From: Gongronella butleri
Taxonomy: Eukaryota > Mucoromycota > Mucoromycetes > Mucorales > Cunninghamellaceae
Length of the DNA stretch: 64,000 nucleotides
Reading direction: 5' to 3'
NCBI GenBank assembly: GCA_025201375.1
Contig: JAIWZP010000032.1
Coordinates: forward strand, 310,001-374,000
The translations under genes were made by a program, and so were the position numbers. Positions 1-10,821 of this stretch are shown piece by piece (positions within the stretch are counted from its first letter, which is position 1; each line of letters starts with the position of its first letter). Under the pieces are notes generated by a model. It did no database searches. It saw only the letters and a program-made list of their open reading frames with translations, and was not told the DNA's origin.

Positions 1-2238
1 CACGGAAGAGTCGTCGCACGGACAGCTGTGATGGCACAGACGCGAAAAACGCGAAAAAAACTCATGTGTCACGCGACCCACGCCTCCTCCATGCTTTTTT
101 TTTTTTTTTTTTTGGCTGAAATCCAGATGCTTACCTGCTGTAAGCATACACTCTGAGTGTGGGGGTTAGCTTGAAACGCATAAATATTATAAGCAAAAAA
201 AGATTCCCAAAGAAAAAAAGAAAGAGTCGCAGCGAATTTAACAAAAGTTTCTATGACAGGGGGCATTGATCGGAAAATTGTATTGGTTTGGTGCAAACTG
301 CCGATCACTTGACCCAAAGCAGGGTTCCCACCCAATTGGAAGAAAAAAAACAGATTTCTTGGCTGAATTTAGACAAAATGCACAGAATATATAGCACAAA
401 CACAACAAACAATCCAGGTGGGGCGCGTCGTTTAAGTGCATTTGTCATTTTTTCTTGGAGCATGGCATGATAGCCTTGCTATTGGGAAAATTGAGTCGCG
501 AAAAAGAGTTTTTTTTTTTTATCCAAAATTCATTTTCAATCATGAGAAACAACGCGTATTTACAAAGATGCGCGTGTTGATGTTATGGTTTTTTTTTTTT
601 TTTTTAGTCCAAATCTTCATCCATGTCGACGTCTTCGTCGGATTGCAGCTCCTCGACCTCGTAATCAGATTCCCTTTCGTGATTGCGCTTGATTTCAATG
701 TTGCCTGGTGTATTGACGTCGATGTGTGCAACCTCGCCGGGGCGGACGCTGCCGTCTATGAGCAGGCGAGCGAGCGGATTGAGGATTTGCTGCTGGATGA
801 GGCGATTGAGGGGGCGTGCGCCAAAAGATTGGCTCATAGCCGCGCTCGCCGAGCCAGACCTTGGCTGGATGGTACACATCGAGGCGAATCTTGCGATCCA
901 CCAGCGCTTCTCGACTTCCTTGAGGCGAACATCGTGTCCGTGATGTTGGCTTGCGACAGACGGTTGAAGATGACCAATTCATCGATGCGATTGATAAATT
1001 CGGGGCTAAAATGAGTGCGAACGACTTGCAGGATCTGCTCCTTGAGCGCGATCGAGTCGGTGGCTTGATTCGCCTGCTCGGCCAGTAAATTTTGACCCAA
1101 ATTCGACGTCAAGACGATCAAGAAACTCCATCAGCGGCGTCGTGCGGGCTTCAACAGTCCAGATCCTGCAACAATTTGATCCGCACATATCAAAATAACG
1201 CATGTACAAGGAACTCACGCTTGAAACATGTAAATTCCAACGCGGTCCGTTAAAATGAACTCACTTTTGGAGCATTGCAAGCATTATTTATGGCGAGCAA
1301 TGGCGATGTTCAAAAATCATGGATTTTCCAAGGGTTGGGGTCGAGGATTTAAAAATAAAACGCCACCGCATTCTGCCGAATAGTAAATATTTTCCAATAG
1401 CCGATAAAAATGCAATAAAAAGTAAGGGTCCAGTGACTTGTTTCCGCGTTTTACGCGAAAGGCTGCTCTTTTTCACCTCAATGCAAACTGATCGGCGACT
1501 AGCCGCAGCGTTTCGATATCATCGGAAATAGCATGGCGTGTGCATACGTAGCCATCGTTTGATCAATGAAAAAAAAATGATTTTTGGCATTTTTGACACG
1601 GTTTCAAGATCATATAGATTTTTCAATGCCCGAAACCACCCGCGTCAAGAGCCCAAGTACACGCGCCTGCTTCTCATCACGAATGCGTCCGCAGTGTTTC
1701 ATGCTTTTAGACGCGTCGGCGCGGCTCTATGGACGCGTTCTTCCCGTGTAATTCGGCGTTAAAATTAACTATATAGAAATCACGGATTTCTCCTCAACGA
1801 CCAAATGGAACGTGCTTTTTTTTTGGCATATCTCGTGAGCGCTTCATTCCCTTTAGCATGTGTACAACTTTGATGCAAGTCGCATGATCTTCTTTTTCGA
1901 TTTTGGTCTAGGGAGCTCGCTACAACTAAATTTGATTTACGCGTAGCCCTCGTTCATAGTGACAGCTAAGCTGCAAGCGACAAAATTATTGCTCCATTTT
2001 AGGTTTGTGCAAATCGTTTGTTGCCGACTGAATTGAATCATATGAAGAACATGAAAAACGCAAAAAAAAGTACAAATTTAACCATTTGTCCTGGCTGATA
2101 TGTTTGCGCGGCGTCGCAGTGCTTTGTAGCCAGCAGTGAAATTAATATGCATGAGAAATTGAATCCGAGGTCAAAGTTTCAATGCGATTCGAATCGCAGG
2201 ATCTCGAGAAAGTTGGATTTTGGCAACCTTTTCCACTT
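1..2238. repeat. Segmental duplication copy A (left end outside window)
   Basis: This segment matches 5165-7340 in the same orientation almost base for base apart from small indels; shared landmarks include the run beginning cgtcgcac near base 12, the HSP104 tail at about 604-1115 and the stretch ending agaaagttggattttggca near 2229. Similarity stops around 2238, just before unrelated sequence. Besides the HSP104 remnant it contains a member of the dispersed R1 repeat family (about 1290-1950; also at 16.4, 41.1 and 53.1 kb). I see no intact gene inside it. Its left boundary cannot be seen. Confidence 0.85.
604..1115 (-). pseudogene. HSP104 3'-end remnant, copy A
   Basis: Translation on the minus strand gives about the last 170 residues of the Hsp104 encoded at 10822-13726, from the sensor-1 region (LTSNLG) to the acidic tail ending DMDEDLD and the stop at 604-606. 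The frame is broken near 890-935: relative to the intact gene there is a one-base loss in the counterpart of 'ccaagcgctt' and a further loss of about ten bases beside it, so RLSQANIT is followed by nonsense and the tail continues in another frame. Sequence beyond the stop also matches the parent's 3' flank, so this is a DNA-level copy, not a retrocopy. No ATPase core is present. Confidence 0.85.
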
Positions 2239-2704
2239 TTGCTCAAAATGAGCAGTGCGCAGCCGAACTGCCAAGCTTCACACTGCGCAAAAAAATGGCT
2301 ACCATCCGACAGAAATGGCTTCCGCTTGAGATTGAGTCCCCTTGAGGCGCAAAAACAGGTCTTTTTTTCCGTGTCAGATCGACAGCGCAAGCTCAGGTTA
2401 TGGAACGCAGCATTGGAACGCAGTTATGGCTGGGCAGCAGTGCTGGATGAATGATAGTTTTCAATGTTTTTATGCTTTACACATTCGTTCTATCAAGCAC
2501 ACAGGCCCTGTCTCCCTCTTTATGTTCCTCTCCCTCTCCCTTGTACATAACATCTTAATATTCATCTCAAATTGCCTCGGCATTCATCCATTGAGGATCA
2601 CAACCTTAAAAAAAACGAAATTTATGCTCTATGTATCATGTCATCTCGAGATCCAATGTAAAATACATGTATTATTGATGTCGGTATATCGTAAACAAAT
2701 GTAA

Positions 2705-5135
2705 TCAAAGAGCTGGGAGCGTTTGGCGGCGATGATATGTGTACAAATCTTCCACCACAGGGTAATCAAAATTGGCGCCGTCGCCACCAGAGGCCGCCAT
2801 GTCTCGGAATGGGTGCAGAATCGTCTCGTTGCCTCGCAACTTTTCCATTTCTGCAAGAGCGTCAGCGGCGCTCTGCGGATGGCGCGTGTTGACGTCGAAA
2901 TAATTGATGTTGCATTGAAAAATGAGATCCACTTCCTCCAATGATTTTCCCTATGCAAATGAAATGAATATTGGCTCGCCCGTTTTGCTCAAAAAATGCA
3001 TTTCTTTTTGAGGGGAGGGGGGCTTACTTTGGTCTCTGGAAAGAATCGATACACAATGATGGCAGTGATGAGTGATGACATTGCAAAAACCAGATATGTC
3101 CCGCCGCGAATGTTCATGAGCATGATTGGCGTGATTTTCACAAGCACAAAGATGAACATCCAGCCGAGCCCGGTGGAAATGGACAGCGCCATCGCGCGCA
3201 TGCTCTGGCTGTACAATTCTGTGGGGTAAACCCACGTTAAAACACCCCATGAGTAGCCCATGATGGCAATGAAGAGGTAGCCAACAACCAGAAACGCGAT
3301 AGCATTGCGATACTCTTGTGGCGTGTTCCGAGTCACGATGCTCTCATAATCAGAATAGGAATTGGACCCCAAATCCAAAGGTTTTTGAGCGTACATCCAA
3401 TTGCTGATGAGTGAGATGACGCCCATGATCAGCAAACACGAGAACCCCAGGAGTGCACCCGTGAACATTGTTGGCCGCCGTCCAAACTTGTCAATCTACG
3501 CAAATATATTATATATATATACGTGAAAACTCCATATTTTTGCTTGAATGCTACACCACACATACAAAAATCAAAGCAAGAAAAGACGACAGACAATATG
3601 CGGTGCTGGAAATGGCTCCATCTGGTATAAAAATGGTATAAATGGTCTTTCAATCCTTGTTTCAAGCCAATTCTTACAAAATATCGGACGATTATCGACG
3701 TTCAAATCAAGGTTAGGGAATATCTGCGCCGCAAAAGTGCTTTCAAGACAGAAATGGACGAGTGAGAAAAAGAGACGCGTAAAAAAAGATGCATGTTCAT
3801 AAAAAATCGCGTATAGAAGACGAATTTTCAAAAAGACGTGTATAAAGGCGCACACAATAGGATGTGTACAAATCTACGCGCATAAAATACCAAGGCAGCG
3901 CGCTCTTCTTACATGATCACATTTGCACCAGTCCATTGGAATGCCGATTGTGTGGTGACACCAAGCATCAAGCGTCGAAAGTTGTTTTCTGGTGGCCCGC
4001 TGAAAAGGCGCGCATAGCTGTTGTGATTTGGAAAGCTGTTTTCGTATCTGATAGCCTGACGCATGGCGTGATACTCCATGATGACGTGTGGGTGATTGAT
4101 CGTGCCATCGCCGCGGATGGTGGCCAAAACCTCCAAAGCGTTCACATCTTCGCGTTTTGACACCAAATACCGAGGACTCTCGGGGATGACAAATAATGAT
4201 AAGACAAATACCGTGCATGGAATCAACACCAGCGCATTTGGCAGCCTGTTGCACCAAAGAAGAAGAAGAAAAAAAAAAGATAAATTCAGCTTTTGGAGAC
4301 AAATGCAGCCTGTTGCGATCATGTGTACCTCCAAGAGGAAGATGACGGCAGCTCATTGGCCGCGTAGGTGATCCAGTCTGCTGATGCGATGCCCAGGGTC
4401 AGAGCGAATTGCTCAATAGCAATAAGCCGCCCGCGCAGGTCTTTAGGCGCAATCTCTGCAATGACTTTTTGATAAAAGTATACGCAAAAGAGGGAAAAAA
4501 AAAAAAAGACAAGGGGTGAGCTCAATTCCATCCTCGATGACCTTGCAGCAACTTACACAACGGGATGATCACCGTGAAGGCGCTGCAAAACGCAAAAAAT
4601 CAGCAAAAATCAGCAAAATTGACCTTTTTCATGAATTTTTGAGTGCTCTTGTACCCTGTGGCAAGGCCCGAGATGGCGCGTCCAGCTTGAAACATCTGGG
4701 TATTCTCAGCCGCAATCTGTAATGGGCTTGTGATGATGAACAAGATGGCGCTGATTGCCAGCACGGTCTTTCTCCCGATCCGGTCGGCAAATGCCCCAGC
4801 CAAAAGACTCCCGCCCAAGGCACAGAGAGACGTGATGCCCTCGAGCTGTGGTGCTGTAGCCCCGCTGTGGACAACGTCCATGTAAAATTCTTTGATATGC
4901 CGGATGCCGGTCACGCTCTCCCAATTGTACCTAGAACAACAACCAAAAAAAAAAAAAAAAAACCATTATGAGATGCTCTTAGTGGGCTTTCTTCTTCGCT
5001 GCCTCCCCCCTTTCATCTCTTTGTTTTACCCAAACTAGAAAGAAAAAAAGTGGCCAAATAGGACACCGATTAACAAAAATCATGATATTGCTGAAAATGA
5101 GCGCACTTGCCACATAGCCTCCAAGTGAGAGTGCA
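2705..5135 (-). CDS. Sugar transporter, major facilitator superfamily (5' end not found)
   Basis: A multi-exon MFS sugar-porter gene. My exons (minus): 5135-5067 (tentative), 4930-4655, 4582-4557, 4464-4329, 4245-3913, 3739-3678, 3621-3566, 3495-3028, 2950-2705; those from 4930 on keep one frame for about 534 codons. Family signatures appear in order: GAFADRIGRK (loop 2-3), APKDLRGRL, PESPRYL after TM6, IDKFGRRP (loop 8-9), and PETKGKSLEEVD after TM12, followed by a hydrophilic C-tail of about 70 residues. It should import a hexose or related polyol by proton symport at the plasma membrane; the substrate cannot be read. The first exon with the initiator ATG and the usual GYD-type TM1 motif was not identified; the gene runs upstream into duplicated copy B, so its promoter and start may have been displaced. 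Confidence 0.8.
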
Positions 5136-5164
5136 CTATGTTACTGTATTGGATTAAGACTAGA

Positions 5165-7340
5165 AGGCAGATGCGCACGTAAGAGCCGTCGCACAGACAG
5201 CTGTGATGACACAGACGCGAAAAAACGCGAAAAAAAACTCGTCTGTCACGCGACCCACGCCTCCTCCATGCTTTTTTTTTTTTTGGCTGGAATCCAGATG
5301 CTTTACCTGCTGTAGGCATACACTCTGAGTGTGGGGGTTAGCTTGAAACGCATAAATATTATAAGCAAAAAGAAAAAGAAAGAGTCGCAGCGAATTTAAC
5401 AAAAGTTTCTATTTCTATGACAGGGGGCATTGATCGGAAAATTGTATTGGTTTGGTGCAAGCTGCCGATCACTTGACCCAAAGCGGGGTTCCCACCCAAT
5501 GGAAGAAAAAGTGGCTGAAGTTAGCCAAATGCACAGGAAATAGCACAAACACGATAAACAATCAAGGCGGGGCGCGTATTTTTGAGCACATTGGCCATTT
5601 TTTCTTGGAGGATGGCATGATTGCCTTGCTATTGGGAAAATTGAGTCGCGAAAAAGAGTTTTTTTTATTTAAAATTCATTCAATCATGAGAAAAAACGCG
5701 TATTTACAAAGATGCGCGTGTTGATGTTACGTATCGTTTTTTTTTTTTTTTTTTTAGTCCAAATCTTCATCCATGTCGACGTCTTCGTCGGATTGCGGCT
5801 CCTCGACCTTGTAATCGGATTCCATTTCGAGATTGCGCTTGATTTCAATGTCGCCTTGTGTATTGACGTCGATGTGTGCAACCTCGCCGTGGCGGACGCT
5901 GCCGTCGATGAGCAGGCAAGCGAGCGGATTGAGGATTTGCTGCTGGATGAGGCGATTGAGGGGATGTGCGCCAAAGATTGGCTCGTAGACGCGTTCGCCG
6001 AGCCAAATTTTGGCCGGATGGGACACATCGAGGTGGATCTTGCGGTCCACCAAGCGGCTTCTCGACTTCCTGGAAGCGGACGCCGACAATATCCGTGATG
6101 TTGGCTTGCGACAGACGGTTGAAAATGACCAATTCATCGATGCGATTGGTGAATTCAGGGCTAAAATGAGTGCGAACGACTTGAAGAATCTGCTCCTTGA
6201 GCACGATCGAGTCGGTGGCTTGATTCGGATGCTTGGACAGGAGGTGAGCACCTAAATTCGACGTTAAGACGAGCAAGACGGTGTCGTGCGGCTTCAACAG
6301 TCAAGATCTTGCATCAATTTGATCCGCACATGTCAAACTTTACGCATGTACAACGAGTTCATGCTTGAAACATGTTAAAATGAGCTCGCTTTTGGAGCAT
6401 TGCAAGCCTTAGATGACGAGCAATTGCGATGTTCAAAAATCATGGATTTTCCAAGGGTTAGTTTCGAGGACTTGAAACATTTTGCCGTATAGTAAACACT
6501 CTTCAATAGCCGATAAAAATGCAATGACAAGCAGGGGTCCATTGCCTTGTTTTCGCGTTAAGCTGCTCTTTTTCACTTCAAGGCAAACTGATCGGTGACT
6601 AGCCGCAGCGTTTCGAATATCATATCATCGGAAAGAGCATGCCCTGTGCATACGTAGCCATCGTTTGATCAATGAAAAAAAATGATTTTTGGCATTTTTG
6701 ACACGGTTTCAAGATCATATAGATTTTTCAATGCGCGAAACCCCGCGTCAAGAGCCCAAGTACACGCGCCTGCTTCTCATCACGAATGCGTCCGCAGTGT
6801 CTCATGCTTTTAGACGCGTCGGCGCGGCTCTATGGACGCGTTCTTCCCGTGTAATTCGGCGTTAAAATTAACTATATAGAAAATCGCGGATTTCTCCTCA
6901 ACGACCAAATGGAACGTGCTCTTTTTTGGCATATCTCGTGGGCGCTTCATTCCCTTTAGCATGTGTGCAACTTTGATGCAAGTCGCACGATCTTCTTTTT
7001 CGATTTTGGTCTTGGGAGCTCGCTACAGCTAAATTTTGATTTACGCGTAGCCCTCCTTCGTCGTGACAGCTAAGCTGTAAGCGACAAAACTATTGCCCCA
7101 TTTTAGGTTTGTGCAAATCACTTGTTGCCGACTGAATTGAATCATATGAAGAACATGAAAAACGCAAAAAAGTACAAATTTCATCATTTGTCCTGGCTGA
7201 TGTGTTTGCGCGGCATCGCAATGCTTTGTAGCCAGCAGTGAAATTAATATGCATGAGAAATTGAATCCGAGGTCAAAGTTTCAATTCGATTCGAATCGCA
7301 GGATCTCGAGAAAGTTGGATTTTGGCATCCTTCCACTTGT
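5165..7340. repeat. Segmental duplication copy B
   Basis: Direct repeat of 1-2238, lying just upstream of the transporter gene, which is thus bracketed by the two copies. It holds the second HSP104 remnant (about 5754-6297) and an R1 repeat (about 6380-7050). The right edge falls at the shared 'ttccactt' near 7339, after which unrelated AT-rich sequence begins. Differences from copy A are scattered substitutions and short indels, so the duplication is not brand new. No intact gene is seen inside. Confidence 0.85.
5754..6297 (-). pseudogene. HSP104 3'-end remnant, copy B
   Basis: Same remnant as copy A. Reading runs from [13 protein letters not shown] through the C-terminal domain to DMDEDLD and the stop at 5754-5756. 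One extra G near 6055 (gcggctt against gcgctt in the intact gene) shifts the frame after VGVRFQEVEK. The lesion differs from those in copy A, so the two remnants decayed at least partly independently. Upstream of the LTSNLG motif, similarity to the intact gene fades within about 20 codons. Confidence 0.85.
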
Positions 7341-7523
7341 AGAATTAAACCCCACAATATCGATCGCTCATTTTTCTATTTTCCAAAATATTTTAATTTT
7401 CACACAACATGTCTAACCTCAATCTTAAGAGCCGAACTGTTTCCTCAATCCGATATTTATTTTACTTTGCGACGTGTCCTTTGATTTCCATACAAAAAGC
7501 TTTATTAAGCTGTAGAACAAAAA

Positions 7524-8092
7524 TTGAAGGGAGCGACCCCACACGTTGCACCAAGTGGCGCAGCGCAGGCTGAACATGTGCGCGACGAACATCACGACCT
7601 GGTTGTACAAAGATCGCGCTATTTGTGCGCTGAGTGCCCTGACCACGCTCCATTCACCAATATATCAAGAATCGTTAGACATATATTGCCGATGCATCTG
7701 GTAAATTTGAAAACACTTGATCATTTTCCAATACTGACGCCTTTTAAAATTTTTTCACTTCGGGCACTCGCATGAGATGTCCAATCCGAACTTGTGGTGG
7801 CGAGTTCCGCAACTCGTCCGGCTATGATTTATACATGCAGGCACACGGCATTGAGTTTGAAATGGTCAATGGACAGTTCACTCGCCCGATTGATTTGACT
7901 CACATTGAGCCCTACGTGGTCCGTCGCGGTCTAAACCGTATCTACAGTCCATCACGACCCTCCACAACCTCACAACCACCCAGAACCGGCTCCACTAGTG
8001 GCCCAGGAAGAACCCCAAGTAGAGCTCGATCAGCCCCAAGCAGACCAGGAAGGACCCCAAATAGAGCAAGCAAGTATGATGCCATGATTTGA
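7524..8092 (+). CDS. C2H2-like zinc-finger gene or fragment 1
   Basis: Two open stretches encode finger-like units. The first (7524-7700) reads HVRDEHHD and then YLCAEC...VRHILPMH, a C-x2-C...H-x4-H pattern. A possible intron starts at gtaaat (7702). The second stretch (7772-8092) reads RCPIRTC...LYMQAH, followed by a Ser/Pro/Arg-rich tail and a stop. The first half-finger before HVRDEHH has lost or spliced-away cysteines, and my splice junction at about 7770 does not keep frame, so this may be a decaying gene. The fingers resemble those at 8473-8660. Binding target unknown. Confidence 0.4.
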
Positions 8093-8189
8093 GATAATTG
8101 CGCGCGTGGGCATCAATTGTGCTCATCCTTTTTTTATTTTCTGCCACCTCTCGAATAAAAAAATATAAAGGATTAAGTTTACAGTATAA

Positions 8190-8840
8190 TTGTGCAGGTT
8201 ACCGAGCGACGTTTGCGTCGGACGAAGCGCTACGGCGGCATCGATTGGTGGCCCATGGTGTCGATGTATGAATTTTGTGCCCTTTTGTACCTCAACATGC
8301 TGATTGCGTTTTTTTTTTTTTTTAGTCGAAGCATCCCTGCCGCCGGCTTCATTGCCTTTGAGTATTTGAGACTCTCGAGGTCAGAGAAGAACACGAGCGA
8401 TTTCGTGAGGATGGGGTAAGCTCTGTCCGCTCACATAGAAAAGAATTGATACTACTTCGACTTTTTTTTAGTCGCCTTGTCCACACTGCCTCCACGTCGC
8501 AGCAAACGCCACTGCGCGGTCCCGCCACATTCGAGAGCAGCATGAAGGCACTACGCATTTATGCTCGCAGTGCCAGCACGTGCCATTCAGATCCATTGCC
8601 GAGCTTGTCGGCCACATCAAGTTCACATTTCCACCAAGAGCGCTTGTCTCTGATGCCTATTTGCAAATTGTCGACAAGAAAAACATTCGTATCGAGGCTA
8701 CGACATTCACATGTTCCAAGACCATCACGTCGTTTTTCCAATGCGCCTTCGGCGCGTCAGTCGACAGGTGGATGTACTGCAATACGTCCCGGAACCGGCC
8801 GGCCGTGCGCGCGATGGCCACGTGCCCCGCCAAGTGCTAG
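8190..8840 (+). pseudogene. C2H2 zinc-finger gene fragment 2
   Basis: Candidate exons: about 8191-8256, 8325-8416 (bounded by tttttttag and gtaagc) and 8473-8840. The last holds two adjacent fingers, CPHC...RHIREQH and LCSQC...LVGHIKF, and ends at a tag stop at 8838. Joining by the obvious splice signals places the finger exon out of frame with the preceding exon. Either the annotation misses an exon or the gene is broken. It resembles fragment 1 next door (LCAEC/LCSQC, HVRDEHH/HIREQHE), so the two probably arose by local duplication. Confidence 0.4.
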
Positions 8841-8859
8841 AAGATTAGCACGATGAGCA

Positions 8860-9749
8860 ACACCCTGATTAGCAAGGGAAAAAAACGCTTAAATAATAAA
8901 AAAAGGGCTTGGGTCTTGGGATTTTTTACGCGACAGATAATATCACAGGCAGCGCAGGAATTTTGTGCCTTTAGAAATTTGTTTACAGTCTATCTGCTTG
9001 CCAATGTAGCATGCATCACGACGTAAACTATAGTCCCTTGCTCAAGACGGACTCTCCCGATTTTTTTGGACTCGAAAATGCCAAAAACGTGCTCAGATTT
9101 GTTCTATTTTGCGTTCGTCTCGCCATCCGCATGGTCTGACCCCGCTCAAAAACAGCTGCATCGCATTCAGCGCAAAACTAATAAGAAAATTTGCAAGAGA
9201 ACCGATTTTTTTATTTGACCATTCGATGGTCCTTGGCGCGCCGATTCAGAATATGTGAACAAAACACCCTGGTACCTTGGTTTTTCCCTGCCTTCATGAC
9301 CAGGGTGCTTTGATTTAAGTTGCCAGCCAAAATAAGGTTTATTTCGTTTTTTACGTATTGCGGGTGCATTTGTGATTTTCATGCTTTGCAAGCTTAAGAT
9401 GGTCGATGCAAAAAATATTTCTGAACAATTTTTTCCGCGACTGTTTTCAAGTTTGCCACACAAAAACCGCGAAAAAAAAAAGGAATTAAAAAATCGGAAA
9501 GGGCGCGCTCTGATTGGGTCAAAGAAACGACCAACCTTGATTGGTGGAAAATCCCATGTGAGTGTCACCCCGCACGCACCCTGCTCGTGTAACCATGCCC
9601 GGATCACCCGAGAGTCTGTGTCACCTTGACTGAGCCACGACAAAAATGGCGCGACGCGCGTGTATTTTTCGCACTTTAAGATTAACAGCGTGTGTGGAGC
9701 ACCATCTTGCCATCCTGCCGCCTGCCTTGCGTTGCCACCTCGGCGGGCA
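8860..9749. other. Gene-free stretch with an R2 repeat
   Basis: About 8925-9180 is a copy of the dispersed R2 repeat (landmarks: tttacagtct, cgtaaactatag, tttttttggactcgaaaa, cattcagcgcaaaa). The remainder is AT-rich and then moderately GC-rich sequence in which I recognise no gene. A long minus-strand open frame covering it is a by-product of low-complexity sequence. Confidence 0.6.
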
Positions 9750-10003
9750 CGAGAGTGGGTGGGCTGGGTGTGTGTCGGTGTGGGCATGGTGTGGTGGGTG
9801 TGGTGGGTGTGGATGTGGGCCAATGCGTAAAAAAAAAAAAAAAAAAAGACGCGACGTGACGCGTGGTTTTGACGTGTATGTGTGTGTCGGGTGTGTCGGG
9901 TGTGTCGGGTGTGGGTGGGCTGGGTGGGCTGGGTGTGGGTATGGGCCAATGTGTAAAAAATAAAAAAATAAAAAAAAAAAGAACGCGATCTGATGTGTGG
10001 CTG

Positions 10004-10037
<34 letters not shown>

Positions 10038-10165
10038 CTGGGTGTTTGTGGGCTGTGTGTGTGTGGGGGGGGGAGGCAATGTGTAAAAAAAAAAACAGAC
10101 GCGACGTGACGCGTGGGTGTGGGTGTGCGGGTGTGGATGTGGATGTGGAGTGCGAGGTGCGTCGC
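9750..10165 (+). repeat. GT-rich tandem array with poly-A spacers
   Basis: Three units of roughly 130 bp each contain a GT/GGGT-rich run (for example gtgtgtcgggtgtgtcggg), the word caatg(c/t)gtaaaaa (near 9819, 9946 and 10077) and a spacer; in two of the three the spacer is gacgcgacgtgacgcgtg. The G-rich strand has many GGG triplets and could form G-quadruplex or Z-DNA. The His/Thr-rich open frame on the other strand is a shadow of the repeat. Confidence 0.75.
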
Positions 10166-10224
10166 ACGCGTTGAAGACAAAAATACGCAATGCGTTTGTT
10201 ATGATTTTTTTGCGAGGAGCCACG

Positions 10225-10600
10225 AAAAACGTTCACATTTACCTTTTAAAAACCAAAAAGCGTGTTTTTCAGACTTTGGCGGCCTGCTGTGCCTCCAGAA
10301 GTTTTTTACAGCCTACTTGTCCGCCAATGAAACTTGCGTCATGGCGTAAACTATAGCCCCTTGTTCAAAACAGACGCGCGCAATTTTTTTTGGACTCAAT
10401 AATGTAAAAAATAGGACCCAGCATCAACCACCGCCTGCGATAAGTAGCGGAGGGCATCAGAGCCGAAAGCTCGCCCGGAAGCTAGTTCAGCGCAAAATTT
10501 GCAACAAAAAAGCTTAAATCCCCAAAGCGCTACGACCACTTTTGAAAAATCCAGTGGTCATTCAGAGGTCACTCAGGAGTCACACATCCCAAGTACACCT
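10225..10600. repeat. Dispersed repeat R2
   Basis: Full-length copy of R2: ccttttaaaaaccaaaaagc, gtttttcagactttg, a tttacagcctac core, cgtaaactatagccccttg, cagcgcaaaatttgcaac, and gcgctacgaccacttttg near the end. Related copies lie at about 8925-9180, 15985-16140 (truncated), 30475-30860 and 50505-50900. Between this copy and the HSP104 stop there is only the HSP104 3' flank. Confidence 0.75.
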
Positions 10601-10821
10601 GAGAGTGCACTCTTTCCGCCGATGGCAGCAAACCTTAGTCGAGCTGCTGGCATACGGGCGAAAATCACAAGCAATCAAAGCGAGACGCACCTTTTTGAGG
10701 GCATTGGCCAATATTTTCTTCGAGTCACGAAAAAAAAAGGATTTTTTTTATTTAATTTCATATACAATCACGAGAAAAAGCGCGTATTTACAAAGATGCG
10801 CTTATTGATGCTGTCATTTTT

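Noticed and set aside
3496..3912. Loss of transmembrane segments 7-8 from the sugar transporter
   Set aside because: First suspected, but two small exons (3739-3678 and 3621-3566) restore the segment in frame up to IDKFGRR.
9167..10236. His/Thr/Pro-rich open frames of 184-337 codons on the minus strand
   Set aside because: They are translations of the GT-rich tandem array in several frames at once, with no start context, splice support or family features.
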